Shown: positions 6,999 to 15,732 of the stretch, one piece after another
How the letters are laid out: the number at the start of each line of letters is the position of its first letter
Numbering within the stretch: the stretch's first letter is position 1
DNA from: Betaproteobacteria bacterium
GTDB lineage: Bacteria > Pseudomonadota > Gammaproteobacteria > Burkholderiales > Ga0077523
Direction: 5' to 3'
Assembly (NCBI GenBank): GCA_016125475.1
Contig: WGLR01000007.1
Location: 1 to 64,000, forward strand
Length of the DNA stretch: 64,000 nt
Program-made: the position numbers and the translations under genes
Notes under the pieces: generated by a model
The model's database searches: none
Told to the model about the DNA's origin: nothing
The model's input: the letters and a program-made list of their open reading frames with translations, nothing else

Positions 6999-8729
6999 TT
7001 ATGGACGACCCGCGCCCGAGATTAGTTCGCGGGCTTCGGGGGTGAGATCCCCGACGGTCTTCACGCCCCTGGCGATTTCGTCCCAGAGCCTGCGCCGGTG
7101 CTGGTCTTCCAGCTTGGCGACGGTACCTTCCAGTTCGGCCGCGAAATCGTGATCGTCACCGAGTTCCAGCAGCCACCGCTGCAGTTCGGACGCGACATCG
7201 CCCCGTCCGGTGTCCTCGAGATGCTGGAACAAGGCAGCCGGCGTGGCCGCCAGTTCGCCCGCCTCGAGCCGCGAGGCCAGTTCACGCACGATGTCCCACC
7301 GGTCCGAATGCGGGGCGAGATCGGCCGCGTGCACTGCCATCGAATAGAGCCCGGGCTGCCCGACCAGTGCACGCAGCGCGGTGTCCTCCAGCACGCGCGA
7401 ACCCGCCCTTCGGCCGGCGGAACGCCCCTTCGGGGCACGCCCGGCCGGCTCGCCATGCGCCACCGGCTCCGGGACACCCTCGAGCGCGACACCCGCCACC
7501 TGCTCGACGGCATCCCGCATCGTCCGGTGAAGGTTTCGCGCCCTGATCCTGCCGATGAGGGCTTCCGCGTCCTTCAGGAATGCGGCCTTGCCCTCGGGCG
7601 TCTTCATGTCCACCCGGGAGCACAGCTCGCGGATCAGGAAACGGGAGAGGGGCTCGGCGTTCTCGACGAGCTCCCCGAAGGCGGTGGAACCTTGCGAGCG
7701 CACGAACGAATCGGGATCTTCCTTCTCGGGAAGGAACATGAACTGGATCTGCTTGCCGTCGGCGAGCGCCTCGAGGCTCACCTCGAGCGCCCGCCAGGCG
7801 GCCCGGCGCCCGGCGCTGTCGCCATCGAAGCAGAACGTCAGCCGGTCGGCCTGCCTGAGCAGCTTCTGCACGTGTACCGGTGTCGTGGCGGTGCCGAGCG
7901 TCGCGACGACGTTGGTGACCCCGTGCTGGGCAAGCGCCACCACGTCCATGTAGCCCTCGACCACCACGACACGATTCGCCTGCCTGATGGCCTGGCGAGC
8001 CTGGAACAGGCCATACAGCTCACGGCCCTTCTCGAAGATCGGCGTCTCGGGAGAATTGAGGTATTTCGGCTCTCCGGTGCCGAGCACCCGCCCCCCGAAC
8101 CCGATGATCTCGCCGCGCTGACTCACGATCGGGAACATGATCCTGTCGCGAAATCTGTCGTAGCGGCGCCCTTCGTCGTTGTCTATCACGAGGCCGGCCG
8201 CGAGCAGTTCAGCCATGTCGTAGTCGCCGAACACCCCGGAAAGCGCATGCCATCCGTCGGGCGCGTAGCCCAGTCCGAACTTCGCCGCAATTTCGCCCGT
8301 GAGGCCCCGTGACTTGAGATACCGGATCGCGGGCTCCGAGCGCTTGAGCTGCTCCTTGTAGAAGCGCGCCGCGCGCGCGAGGATGTCCACGAGCGTGGGC
8401 GCCACCCTGTCGGCGGCTGCCTGCTCGTCGGTCCGGGGGGCTTCCGGAACCGTCAGGCCCACGCGGCCGGCGAGGTCCCGGACAGCGTCGACGAACCCCA
8501 TGCCGTGGAACTCCATGAGAAAGCTGATCGCGGTGCCGTGCGCGCCGCAACCGAAGCAGTGATAGAACTGCTTCGACGGGCTGACGGTGAAGGACGGGGA
8601 CTTCTCGCTGTGGAAGGGGCAGCAGGCCACCATGTTGGACCCGGCCCGCTTGAGCGGCACGGCCGCCTCGATGACATCGACGATGTCGACCCGACCGAGG
8701 AGATCCTGGATGAAGGACTGCGGAATCAT
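6999..8729 (-). CDS. dnaG: DNA primase DnaG
   Basis: Synthesises the RNA primers for DNA replication with the DnaB helicase. 576 residues, normal length. The N-terminal zinc-binding domain (about 37-66) shows CCPFH and CFGCGAHG; the catalytic core follows with the Toprim motifs VVVEGYMDVVALAQHG (about 255) and CFDGDSAGRRAA (about 300); the C-terminal helicase-binding domain is less conserved. It lies between yqeY and rpoD, as in the macromolecular synthesis operon. A hairpin (GCGGGGC...GCCCCGC, about 8817-8838) without a T run lies in the gap to yqeY. Confidence 0.97.
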   Translation of the reverse strand: MIPQSFIQDLLGRVDIVDVIEAAVPLKRAGSNMVACCPFHSEKSPSFTVSPSKQFYHCFGCGAHGTAISFLMEFHGMGFVDAVRDLAGRVGLTVPEAPRTDEQAAADRVAPTLVDILARAARFYKEQLKRSEPAIRYLKSRGLTGEIAAKFGLGYAPDGWHALSGVFGDYDMAELLAAGLVIDNDEGRRYDRFRDRIMFPIVSQRGEIIGFGGRVLGTGEPKYLNSPETPIFEKGRELYGLFQARQAIRQANRVVVVEGYMDVVALAQHGVTNVVATLGTATTPVHVQKLLRQADRLTFCFDGDSAGRRAAWRALEVSLEALADGKQIQFMFLPEKEDPDSFVRSQGSTAFGELVENAEPLSRFLIRELCSRVDMKTPEGKAAFLKDAEALIGRIRARNLHRTMRDAVEQVAGVALEGVPEPVAHGEPAGRAPKGRSAGRRAGSRVLEDTALRALVGQPGLYSMAVHAADLAPHSDRWDIVRELASRLEAGELAATPAALFQHLEDTGRGDVASELQRWLLELGDDHDFAAELEGTVAKLEDQHRRRLWDEIARGVKTVGDLTPEARELISGAGRP

Positions 8730-8850
8730 GAGGGATCGACGACTCCTGCTCCTCGAAGGGACAAGCCGGTGCGCACCTGCTGGAGGCGCAGACCCGGAAC
8801 GATTATAGGACCCAACGCGGGGCCGGACACGCCCCGCGAACGGGCCGGCG

Positions 8851-9303
8851 TCACGCGCCCGAGAGTCTCGCCTTCACCATCTGCGACACACGGGTCATGT
8901 CGGCACGCCCTGCGAGGCGGGGCTTGAGCAGGCCCATCACCTTGCCCATGGCCTGCGGCCCGGCTGCGCCCGTCTCCGCGATGGCCGCGCCTATCGCCGC
9001 GTCGAGCTCGTCGTCTCCGAGCGCCGCCGGCATGTAGGCCTGCAGCACCGACATCTCGAACTTCTCGACGTCCGCCAGATCCTGCCGATTCGCGGCTTCG
9101 TACTGGGCAATGGAATCCCGCCGCTGCTTCAGCATCTTGTCGATCACGGCCACGACCTCACCGTCACCGAGTTCCGCGCGCTCGTCGATCTCGCGCTGCT
9201 TGATCGCGGCAATCAGCAGCCGCACGGCTGCGAGGCGAGGGGCATCCTTCGCACGCATCGCTGCCTTCATGTCTTCGTGTATGGTGGTTCTCAGGTCCGA
9301 CAT
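8851..9303 (-). CDS. GatB/YqeY domain-containing protein
   Basis: 150 residues, the usual length for YqeY. It starts MSDLRTTIHEDMKAAMRAKD and has the family's helical N-terminal half (LLIAAIKQREIDERAELGDG) and a C-terminal tRNA-binding-like tail with GPQAMGKVMGLLKPRLAG. YqeY resembles the tail domain of GatB of the tRNA-dependent amidotransferase; its own role is not settled. It lies between rpsU and dnaG, its normal place in many proteobacteria, behind a terminator that could lower read-through from rpsU. Confidence 0.9.
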   Translation of the reverse strand: MSDLRTTIHEDMKAAMRAKDAPRLAAVRLLIAAIKQREIDERAELGDGEVVAVIDKMLKQRRDSIAQYEAANRQDLADVEKFEMSVLQAYMPAALGDDELDAAIGAAIAETGAAGPQAMGKVMGLLKPRLAGRADMTRVSQMVKARLSGA

Positions 9304-9321
9304 TTCGACACTCCAGGAACG

Positions 9322-9356
9322 AAAAACCCCGCGGTCCGGTTGGCACGCGGGGTTTT
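9322..9356 (-). terminator. Intrinsic terminator between rpsU and yqeY
   Basis: On the minus strand a CCCCGCG/CGCGGGG stem with a 12-nt loop is followed by TTTTTCG; the plus strand also has a TTTT run, so it could work both ways. It is placed right after rpsU and just before yqeY, where it would let much more rpsU than dnaG/rpoD message be made, as in the classical operon. Confidence 0.85.
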
Positions 9357-9377
9357 CGACCGAACGGTCAGGCGAGC

Positions 9378-9590
9378 CTAGTACAGCTTGGGCGGCAGGA
9401 GCTGGCTGCGCAGACGCTTGTGGTGGCGCTTGATCGCCGCGGCGAGCTTGCGTTTGCGCTCGGCCGTGGGCTTTTCATAGAATTCGCGCGCCCGAAGCTC
9501 GGTGAGCAGGCCCGTCTTTTCCACAGTCCGCTTGAAGCGGCGCAGGGCCACTTCAAAAGGCTCGTTCTCTTTGACACGTACGGTCGGCAT
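9378..9590 (-). CDS. rpsU: Small ribosomal subunit protein bS21
   Basis: A 70-residue basic protein beginning [20 protein letters not shown] and containing [17 protein letters not shown] and [10 protein letters not shown], which matches bS21 from end to end. It binds the 3' region of 16S rRNA in the 30S subunit and helps initiation. First gene of the rpsU-yqeY-dnaG-rpoD series; tsaD starts divergently about 100 nt away. The C-terminal LLPPKLY tail is typical of betaproteobacteria. Confidence 0.97.
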   Translation of the reverse strand: MPTVRVKENEPFEVALRRFKRTVEKTGLLTELRAREFYEKPTAERKRKLAAAIKRHHKRLRSQLLPPKLY

Positions 9591-9697
9591 GTGAATTGAG
9601 TTCCTCTGGTCGCTAGGTAGGTGGCGGTTTCGGAAATTACAAGGGGCGGGAGGATAACAGATCTGCCCCCCGGAGTGCAGCACTCATGAAGGAAAAA

Positions 9698-10723
9698 ATG
9701 GGGTCGACCACGCTGGTCCTCGGCATCGAATCGTCCTGTGACGAAACCGGCGTGGCGCTTTACGACACGGGACGCGGACTTCTCGGTCACGCCCTGCATT
9801 CGCAGGTCGACATGCATGCCGCCTATGGAGGCGTGGTTCCCGAACTCGCGTCCCGGGACCACATCCGCCGCGTGCTGCCCCTGACCCGGTCGGTACTGGC
9901 GGCCGCGGACGTTTCGGCGCGCGACATTCGGGCGGTCGCCTACACGGAGGGACCCGGGCTGGCGGGCGCGCTGCTCGTCGGCGCAGGGGTCGCCCAGGGC
10001 CTTGCGTTCGCGCTCGGCGTTCCCGTGCTCGGCGTCCACCATCTCGAGGGCCATCTTCTCTCCCCGCTTCTTTCGGACCCCGCACCGGCCTTTCCGTTCG
10101 TGGCCCTGCTGGTTTCCGGCGGCCACACGCAGCTGATGCACGTTCGGGGCGTGGGGCAGTACGAACTCCTCGGGGAAACGGTGGACGATGCCGCCGGCGA
10201 GGCGTTCGACAAGTCCGCGAAGCTCCTGGGACTCGGCTATCCGGGCGGTCCTGCGCTTGCCCGACTCGCGTCTCTCGGCACACCCGGCCGCTTCAGGCTC
10301 CCGCGCCCGAAGATCTCATCGGGCGACCTCGACTTCAGCTTCAGCGGCCTGAAGACCGCGGTTCTCACCGCGGTCCGCGGCAGCGAGATGACCGACAGCG
10401 CGCGCGCGGATCTCGCGGCCGAATTCCAGGAGGCTGTCGTCGACGTCCTGACCACGAAAGCACTGGGTGCGGCGGGACGCACACATTCCCGCAGAGTCGT
10501 CATCGCGGGAGGAGTTGGCGCTAACTCGAGACTGCGGGAGGTCCTCCGGTCGAAGGCCGCCGATGCGGGCATCGAAGTGTTCTACCCCCAGCTTTCGTTC
10601 TGCACGGACAACGGAGCCATGATCGCGTTTGCGGGCGCCATGCGCGTCGCGGCGATGAATCCGCCGGGAGCCTTCAGCGTCCAGCCACGCTGGGATCTCG
10701 AGTCCCTGCCTCCCGCAGCCTGA
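9698..10723 (+). CDS. tsaD: tRNA N6-threonylcarbamoyladenosine transferase TsaD
   Basis: Catalytic subunit of the complex that puts threonylcarbamoyl on A37 of ANN-decoding tRNAs. About 341 residues from the ATG at 9698, which has AAGGA close upstream and matches the family N-terminus ([18 protein letters not shown]); an ATG at 9686 adds four residues. Metal-binding His residues are in [10 protein letters not shown], and the ASKHA fold shows [22 protein letters not shown] and [12 protein letters not shown]. Divergent from rpsU and convergent with plsY, from which only 3 nt separate it. Confidence 0.97.
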   Translation: MGSTTLVLGIESSCDETGVALYDTGRGLLGHALHSQVDMHAAYGGVVPELASRDHIRRVLPLTRSVLAAADVSARDIRAVAYTEGPGLAGALLVGAGVAQGLAFALGVPVLGVHHLEGHLLSPLLSDPAPAFPFVALLVSGGHTQLMHVRGVGQYELLGETVDDAAGEAFDKSAKLLGLGYPGGPALARLASLGTPGRFRLPRPKISSGDLDFSFSGLKTAVLTAVRGSEMTDSARADLAAEFQEAVVDVLTTKALGAAGRTHSRRVVIAGGVGANSRLREVLRSKAADAGIEVFYPQLSFCTDNGAMIAFAGAMRVAAMNPPGAFSVQPRWDLESLPPAA

Positions 10724-10726
10724 AGG

Positions 10727-11329
10727 TCACTTCCTCCCGACGGCGCTCTCGACGCCGGCCCGCAACTTCCGGATGTTGCTGCGATGGCGCCACACGAGCA
10801 GGACGGCCATCGCGAGAATCACCATGGTGACATGGACGTTCGCATGCAGCGCCCACGCCACGAGCGGCGCGGCCGATGCAGCGGTGATCGCGCCGACGGA
10901 CGAGATCCGCGTCACCGCGAATGCCGCGACCCAGACGAACAGGACTGCAAGGCCGAGCCAGAGCGAGAGACCGAGCAGCACGCCTGCTGCGGTCGCGACG
11001 CCCTTGCCGCCCCGGAAGCCGAAGTACACGGGATAAAGATGTCCGAGGAATGCTGCGAGCCCCGCCGCTGCCACGTCCCCGGGCCCGAAGCCGAACCGCG
11101 GGCCCAGGTAGCTCGCAAGCACGACCACGATCCAGCCCTTGAGCGCATCACCCAGGAGCGTGAGAACGGCGGCCTTCCTGTTCCCGGTGCGCAACACGTT
11201 GGTCGCGCCGGGGTTGCCCGATCCGTAGGAATGCGGGTCGGGGAGGCTCATGAGGCGACTGACGACGACCGCGAACGATACGGAGCCGACGAGATAGGCC
11301 GCGAGAAGCAGCAGGAGGAGATACGTCAT
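10727..11329 (-). CDS. plsY: Glycerol-3-phosphate acyltransferase PlsY
   Basis: An inner-membrane enzyme that transfers the acyl group from acyl phosphate to glycerol 3-phosphate, the first step of phospholipid synthesis in this system (its partner PlsX is not in the window). 200 residues with about five membrane segments. Family motifs are clear: YGSGNPGATNVLRTGN (about 37), the Gly-rich GFRGGKGVATAAGV (about 104) and a C-terminal LVWRHRSNIRKL. tsaD-plsY tail-to-tail order is common in betaproteobacteria. Confidence 0.96.
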   Translation of the reverse strand: MTYLLLLLLAAYLVGSVSFAVVVSRLMSLPDPHSYGSGNPGATNVLRTGNRKAAVLTLLGDALKGWIVVVLASYLGPRFGFGPGDVAAAGLAAFLGHLYPVYFGFRGGKGVATAAGVLLGLSLWLGLAVLFVWVAAFAVTRISSVGAITAASAAPLVAWALHANVHVTMVILAMAVLLVWRHRSNIRKLRAGVESAVGRK

Positions 11330-11417
11330 GGCTCGCTATCTTACCGTCGTGCGGGCCGCGGATGGCGGCAGCACCGCAGGTCCTTGGACGTTGCCCCGCC
11401 TTCGCCGGGGCGCGGCG

Positions 11418-12083
11418 TCAGCCGCGACGTCGTCGGACGAGACCGGCAATGATCAGGACGCCCATGCCCAACGTCGCCAGTGTCGAGGGCTCGGGCACGG
11501 CGGCGACGTCGTAGCGCACGCCGATGTAGTCCATGGAGAGATCCCAGCCCGGTGCGCCGTTCATGACGACGTCGATGCGATCACCGGCCCCCATGTGGAC
11601 CTGGTTCGGCGAAAAGGTGAGTTCCAGGTCGGAGGTGTTGCCGGGAATGAACGTCGCGGAATGTGTCGGCGAGAGATCCGTCCCGTTGAGCAGAAAACGG
11701 AGCGATGCCGCGTTCGCATCCGACTGCGCGACGCGATAGAAGAAGACGATGTTCGTCGCCTGCGCCGGTACGAGATCGGCCGTGAGCGAATAGGAAGCCG
11801 TCACCTCGCTGTCCTCGCCCGCACCGTTGTCGACCTCGAGAAGTCCGAATCCCACCTGCACCGAGTTGCTGACCGGCCCGTTCGATGCCAGCAGGTCGGA
11901 CCGCAGCGTCCGGACCGAGCCGAGCACGCCGACGACCGGCGATCCGTCGACGGTGAAATCCTGTACGGGTGCCTGGTCGATCGAGAAATCGTCCAGCATC
12001 ACCGAAGCTGCACGAGCATGGTCGCCGGGAAACAGTGCGCATGCGAGAACCGCAGCGAAGACCGACAGGCTCCTCGTCCTCAT
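11418..12083 (-). CDS. PEP-CTERM sorting-domain exported protein
   Basis: 221 residues from the ATG at 12083: a signal peptide (MRTRSLSVFAAVLACALFPG), a beta-rich middle part of unknown function and, at the end, VPEPSTLATLGMGVLIIAGL followed by RRRRG. This Pro-Glu-Pro motif, membrane helix and Arg cluster are the sorting signal recognised by exosortase (EpsH/XrtA), so the protein should be processed and released to the surface or matrix. No exosortase gene is in the window. A longer frame upstream lacks a signal peptide and is rejected. Confidence 0.85.
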   Translation of the reverse strand: MRTRSLSVFAAVLACALFPGDHARAASVMLDDFSIDQAPVQDFTVDGSPVVGVLGSVRTLRSDLLASNGPVSNSVQVGFGLLEVDNGAGEDSEVTASYSLTADLVPAQATNIVFFYRVAQSDANAASLRFLLNGTDLSPTHSATFIPGNTSDLELTFSPNQVHMGAGDRIDVVMNGAPGWDLSMDYIGVRYDVAAVPEPSTLATLGMGVLIIAGLVRRRRG

Positions 12084-12579
12084 GTCGACCCAAGGCTCCT
12101 CAATGTGTGCGTTGCAGACGTGTGTGTCGCCGAAAGCCTGAAGGAGAATCTCATCAAGCGTTCGTAAGTGCAACTCGCGATAGCACCTACCGGACCATCC
12201 AACGCAAACCATTATTCGCGTGCAGGTTTTCCCGCCGAGGTCCAGAGTCGTCACACGACCCTGTAAGGCGTACCGACATCTCGCGCGGAGGACGTGCCAG
12301 CACCGGCCGTCCGGGAGTCGTGAACGCGCGTCCCGGGGAGACTCGCGCCCGATCGAGGCGCTGCCCCGTGACCTTCGGGCGCCATCATGGTGCAGCGCAC
12401 AAATTTTCCGGCGCGAAGTGCTCGATTCTGGCGTGGCTTGTGCTACTCTCCCGCCGCGGCAAGGTCAGCCCACGGCGCATGCAGGTGGCAGACGGGGTCC
12501 ACGGACCCGGCTTCTGCCGGCAGACCAGACCGGACGCCCGACCTCTTCCCGTTTCCTCTCTCTCAAGGAGTTCCCTGAA
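12084..12579. other. Gene-free stretch between the PEP-CTERM gene and the 42-residue ORF
   Basis: About 500 nt that must hold promoters in both directions. I see no convincing coding sequence; the open frames here have no start context or family resemblance. The sequence before 12580 (for example TTGTGCTACTCTCCC near 12438) may carry the promoter for the small gene, but no element is strong enough to name. Confidence 0.4.
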
Positions 12580-12708
12580 ATGACTGGTGTGATTCTGCTC
12601 GGCGGGCCTCTCCTCGTCGTCCTCGGTTGCCTCTACTGGGTGCTCTCCTTCTCCAAGGAGCAGGAGCGCGTGAATACCGAGCGCTGGAAGGCACAGGGCG
12701 CCAAATAA
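12580..12708 (+). CDS. Small single-pass membrane protein, 42 residues
   Basis: The ATG at 12580 is preceded by a perfect AAGGAG (12565-12570) 9 nt away, and the stop is followed 20 nt later by a strong intrinsic terminator, so this is a complete monocistronic unit. The product has one membrane helix (GVILLGGPLLVVLGCLYWVL) and a charged tail (SFSKEQERVNTERWKAQ), so the tail probably faces the cytoplasm. No family is recognised; single-helix proteins of this size are often accessory subunits of respiratory or transport complexes, but nothing nearby points to one. Confidence 0.75.
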   Translation: MTGVILLGGPLLVVLGCLYWVLSFSKEQERVNTERWKAQGAK

Positions 12709-12728
12709 GCTGCCCCCGCATCACCGAG

Positions 12729-12762
12729 ACCCCGCGACCCGAACCGGCGCGGGGTTTTTTTT
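12729..12762 (+). terminator. Intrinsic terminator after the 42-residue ORF
   Basis: CCCCGCG pairs with CGCGGGG over an 11-nt loop and is followed by eight T residues. A textbook Rho-independent terminator on the plus strand; it defines the 3' end of the small membrane-protein gene. Confidence 0.9.
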
Positions 12763-13620
12763 CGTTCTCGTTCGGACTGCGGCGGCCCCTCGAACTTCGG
12801 GCCAGCCACCCGCCGCGGAACGACCCGTCCGCCCCACACCGTCACGACCAGGGCACGCCATCCCCGCGGATCTGCCAGCCTGGCGCCGCTCGTCCCGGCA
12901 CACGAAGCACCGCTTGCTCCTCGCCGATGTCACCATCCTTACCCTCTCGACGCTCCTGCTGCCGAAGGGCGCACAGCGACGCACGACGTCCCCGGGCCTC
13001 GCGTCCGCGAGGAGATCCCGATCGAGGAAGCGCTCTCTGCACGGGGCCCGGGCTCGCGTCCACTGTCCTCGACACCGAAGCCCCTGCCGCGGCGGAACCC
13101 GCCGCGCCCCCGACTTTGCGACATCACTGCGGCGCACGCGGCCCCAGCCACCGTGGAGTGTCCGGCCCATCACGACGGACTGACGGAACGCACGACCTGC
13201 AAGCGTGCTTACCGCGACGTGTCCGGCGCGATTTCCGGCCTGACCGGGCCGGATGAACCCGTCGTCATCCTCACGAACGCCCGCGACTTCGGAAGCATCG
13301 CCCGGTCGTGCGAACCGCAGGCTGCCGTCACGTCCTTCGTCGAATTCATGAACCCATTGCGGGAGACCACCGATGCGCCGCCGACGCGCCGGCGTCACCG
13401 CTTCACTGCGGTTCGGGAAAGGCTACGCTGCAGGATCCTGATCCGGTCCGACTTGCACGGCACACGGACCGCGGCGGAAGCGAAGGAACCGGGCCAGTGC
13501 GTCCCGAAGATGGGGGGCATCCCTGCCGTCCGTTCTCACAGACACCGCGCGGAAATGCGCGAGCGGAAATCCGGCGAGCGCTCGCCCCGGGCGAACACCC
13601 GCCCTCCGGTCAGAAGGATT
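12763..13620. other. Gene-free stretch of about 850 nt
   Basis: Overlapping long frames exist on both strands only because the sequence is so GC-rich. Their translations are Arg/Pro/Gly-rich, lack motifs and lack ribosome binding sites. I see no tRNA, repeat or insertion-sequence remnant. It could be a decayed gene region or hold a small RNA; nothing positive can be claimed. Confidence 0.45.
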
Positions 13621-14031
13621 TCACTCCAGAACGAACCGGACCGGGATAGCCAGATGGAATTCGCGTCCTTGCAGAACCGAAGGAGGCGTGGGCAGTTCGT
13701 GCAGCGCACGAACCTTGCGCACGGCTTCGTCATCGAGCGCACGGTGCCCGCTGGACCGGGAGACATGAACCGTCTTGACCTGACCGTCCGCGCCGATGAG
13801 CATGTTCACCCGCACGGTCCCCTCCCACTCGTGGTCGAGCGCCTCCGCCGGATAGGCCTGATCCTCACCCACGCGCCGGAGAACGGCAGAAGCATAGTCG
13901 CCGAGTTCCGCCCTGGCGTGCTGTTCCGGCGTCAGGAGTCGGGGGAGCGTGCTCGCGACGAAGCCGGTGTTCGCCGCGGGAGCCGAAAGGGACAGCAGCA
14001 ACAAGACTGAAGCAGCACACGATCTGATCAC
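13621..14031 (-). CDS. Small periplasmic TonB C-terminal-domain protein
   Basis: 136 residues: a cleavable-looking signal peptide (MIRSCAASVLLLLSLSAPAA), then a TonB-type C-terminal domain at about 50-135 (YPAEALDHEWEGTVRVNML, DGQVKTVHVSRSSGHRALDD). It lacks the N-terminal anchor and the proline-rich spacer of a real TonB, so it is unlikely to energise receptors by itself; many betaproteobacteria have such stand-alone proteins. No TonB-dependent receptor or ExbBD is nearby. A lone gene with gene-poor flanks. Confidence 0.75.
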   Translation of the reverse strand: MIRSCAASVLLLLSLSAPAANTGFVASTLPRLLTPEQHARAELGDYASAVLRRVGEDQAYPAEALDHEWEGTVRVNMLIGADGQVKTVHVSRSSGHRALDDEAVRKVRALHELPTPPSVLQGREFHLAIPVRFVLE

Positions 14032-14312
14032 CGGAGGTCTCCTCTAGGTCGCGCTGCGTGGTCCGGTTTTGCGTTTTTCTTTATCCCACCGCAGTTCGTG
14101 GAAATAGCTTAACGCAATTGCACGCGCTTCGACACGAAAGAATCCCGTGTCCCCGCAATCGTCGTCGACCTGCGACAGTTCGGGCGCGGCGGAGGCCTCA
14201 GGGGCACCCCGGGTGGGGAATTTTCGTTACCACCCGGCGACACCTGGCCGCCGGGGGCGCGGGGAAACGGATGCCTGCAGGCGCCCTGCGCCCCCCCTCG
14301 TGCGCCGGCCGG

Positions 14313-14816
14313 CTACTCGGCCAGCATTGCCCGCAGCATCCACGCCGTCTTCTCGTGGATGTCCATGCGCTGGGTCAGGAGGTCCGCCGACGGCTGGTCG
14401 CTGGCAGCCTCCGCGAGTTCGAACACGGAGCGTGCGGTTCTGGCCACGGCCTCATGCCCCTTGGCCAGGATCTCGGTCATCTTCGTCGCCTTGGGCGGCA
14501 CCGACGGCGCGTCCGGCAGACCGCTCAACTTGCCGAACGCCGCGTACGATCCCGGCGCCGGAAATCCAAGCGCGCGAATGCGCTCCGCGATGGGATCCAC
14601 CGCATTCCAGAGTTCCGTGTACTGCGCCATGAACATCGTGTGCAGCGTGTTGAACTGGGGACCCGTCACGTTCCAGTGAAAGTTGTGCGTCGTGAGGTAG
14701 AGCGTATAGGTGTCGGCGAGGAGGCGACTCAACCCTTCCGCGATTGCCTCGCGCTCCTTCGCGGGAATGCCGATGTCCACCGTCCATTCCACTGTCTTGC
14801 CCGTTTTCTTTGCCAT
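14313..14816 (-). CDS. dps: Dps/ferritin-like DNA-protection protein
   Basis: 167 residues from the ATG at 14816. AAGGAG upstream is 8 nt from this start; an ATG two codons earlier sits too close to it. The four-helix Dps fold is evident: HNFHWNVTGPQFNTLHTMF carries the ferroxidase His, and the following helix has Asp/Glu (AQYTELWNAVDPIAERIRAL). Dps stores iron with hydrogen peroxide as oxidant and coats DNA in stressed cells. A short Lys-containing N-terminal tail (AKKTGK) could bind DNA. Transcribed alone. Confidence 0.9.
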   Translation of the reverse strand: MAKKTGKTVEWTVDIGIPAKEREAIAEGLSRLLADTYTLYLTTHNFHWNVTGPQFNTLHTMFMAQYTELWNAVDPIAERIRALGFPAPGSYAAFGKLSGLPDAPSVPPKATKMTEILAKGHEAVARTARSVFELAEAASDQPSADLLTQRMDIHEKTAWMLRAMLAE

Positions 14817-15158
14817 GCTCATTTCTCCTTTGACGATTCTCGACAGGCGCCGGTTCCGGTCTTGCAGTGTCGCCGACGGACTTGCGCGACCCCCCCTACA
14901 GTGTGGTGCCGCGCGGGGTGACGAAAGCTCGGGAAATAAAATCGCACGCCACCTGCCGATTGTCCAATGACCATTCCCGATCGCACCGTTCGCCCGGGTC
15001 GATCGAGATGACCCGAAACCCGAGTCGCCTCGTTCCGGCACGGTTGCCCGGCGGCATCCGTCGCGCAGGAATCCACCTGTCGGGCGGGGGCGCGAGCGCG
15101 TCCGGGCTGGCGCGCATCCTGCGTGATCTCCACGGCCTACGGAACGACTGGGGGAGGG

Positions 15159-15689
15159 ATGACGCACACGGTCTACCCATCGGTGCTCGAACTGGTGTCT
15201 TCGAGCGGCCGCAGGCGCCCGGCGCAGGCAATGCCATCGGGCCTCGACGCGCTGTTCCGCTGCCTGGCCGCGAGCGATGATCCGGACGAGGCGGACGAGG
15301 TCGAACAGCGGATCTGGTCCCTCTGGATGTATCACCCGCACCACAAGGCGGCCCGTCACCTCGACCGCGCCGCGACCGAGATCGCCTCCCATTGCCACGA
15401 TCTCGCCGAGACCCGCCTCACCCTGCTCCTTCGCGGTGCGCCGGAATACTCCGAAGCCTCGAACAAGTGCGCCACGCTCTACTATCTCCAGCAACGGGAC
15501 GAGGAGTGTCTGGAAGCGCTCCGCCATGTCCTCAGCCTGGAGCCGCGTCACTTCGGCGCGATCTGCGCGGCCGCCGAGATCTTCCTGTCTCGCGGCAACC
15601 GCGAGGAAGCCGTCTTCGCATTCGAGACCGCCCTGCGGATCCACCCCCATCTCGGTGAAGCACGGCAGAGACTGCTGGACCTCCACTGA
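15159..15689 (+). CDS. Tetratricopeptide-repeat protein
   Basis: About 176 residues from the ATG at 15159, which is preceded by GGGGAGGG directly upstream; a GTG at 15123 is also in frame. The sequence is helical and shows TPR-like units, for example CATLYYLQQRDEECLEALR and AAEIFLSRGNREEAVFAFET, each followed by a Pro-containing turn. TPR proteins act as protein-interaction scaffolds; no partner is obvious. Cytoplasmic, with no signal peptide. A RecE-like gene follows on the same strand. Confidence 0.75.
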   Translation: MTHTVYPSVLELVSSSGRRRPAQAMPSGLDALFRCLAASDDPDEADEVEQRIWSLWMYHPHHKAARHLDRAATEIASHCHDLAETRLTLLLRGAPEYSEASNKCATLYYLQQRDEECLEALRHVLSLEPRHFGAICAAAEIFLSRGNREEAVFAFETALRIHPHLGEARQRLLDLH

Positions 15690-15732
15690 CGCGCGTCAAC
15701 GTGGTGCGTGTGGGACATGCTAGGCTGTGGTG

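Noticed and set aside
4983-7025. 680-codon open frame on the plus strand
   Set aside because: It is the antisense of rpoD; the translation is rich in Leu, Val, Arg and His and has no motifs. Long antisense frames are normal in this GC-rich sequence.
13153-14010. 285-codon plus-strand frame
   Set aside because: It overlaps the TonB-like gene on the other strand, is Arg/Pro-rich and has no recognisable domain.
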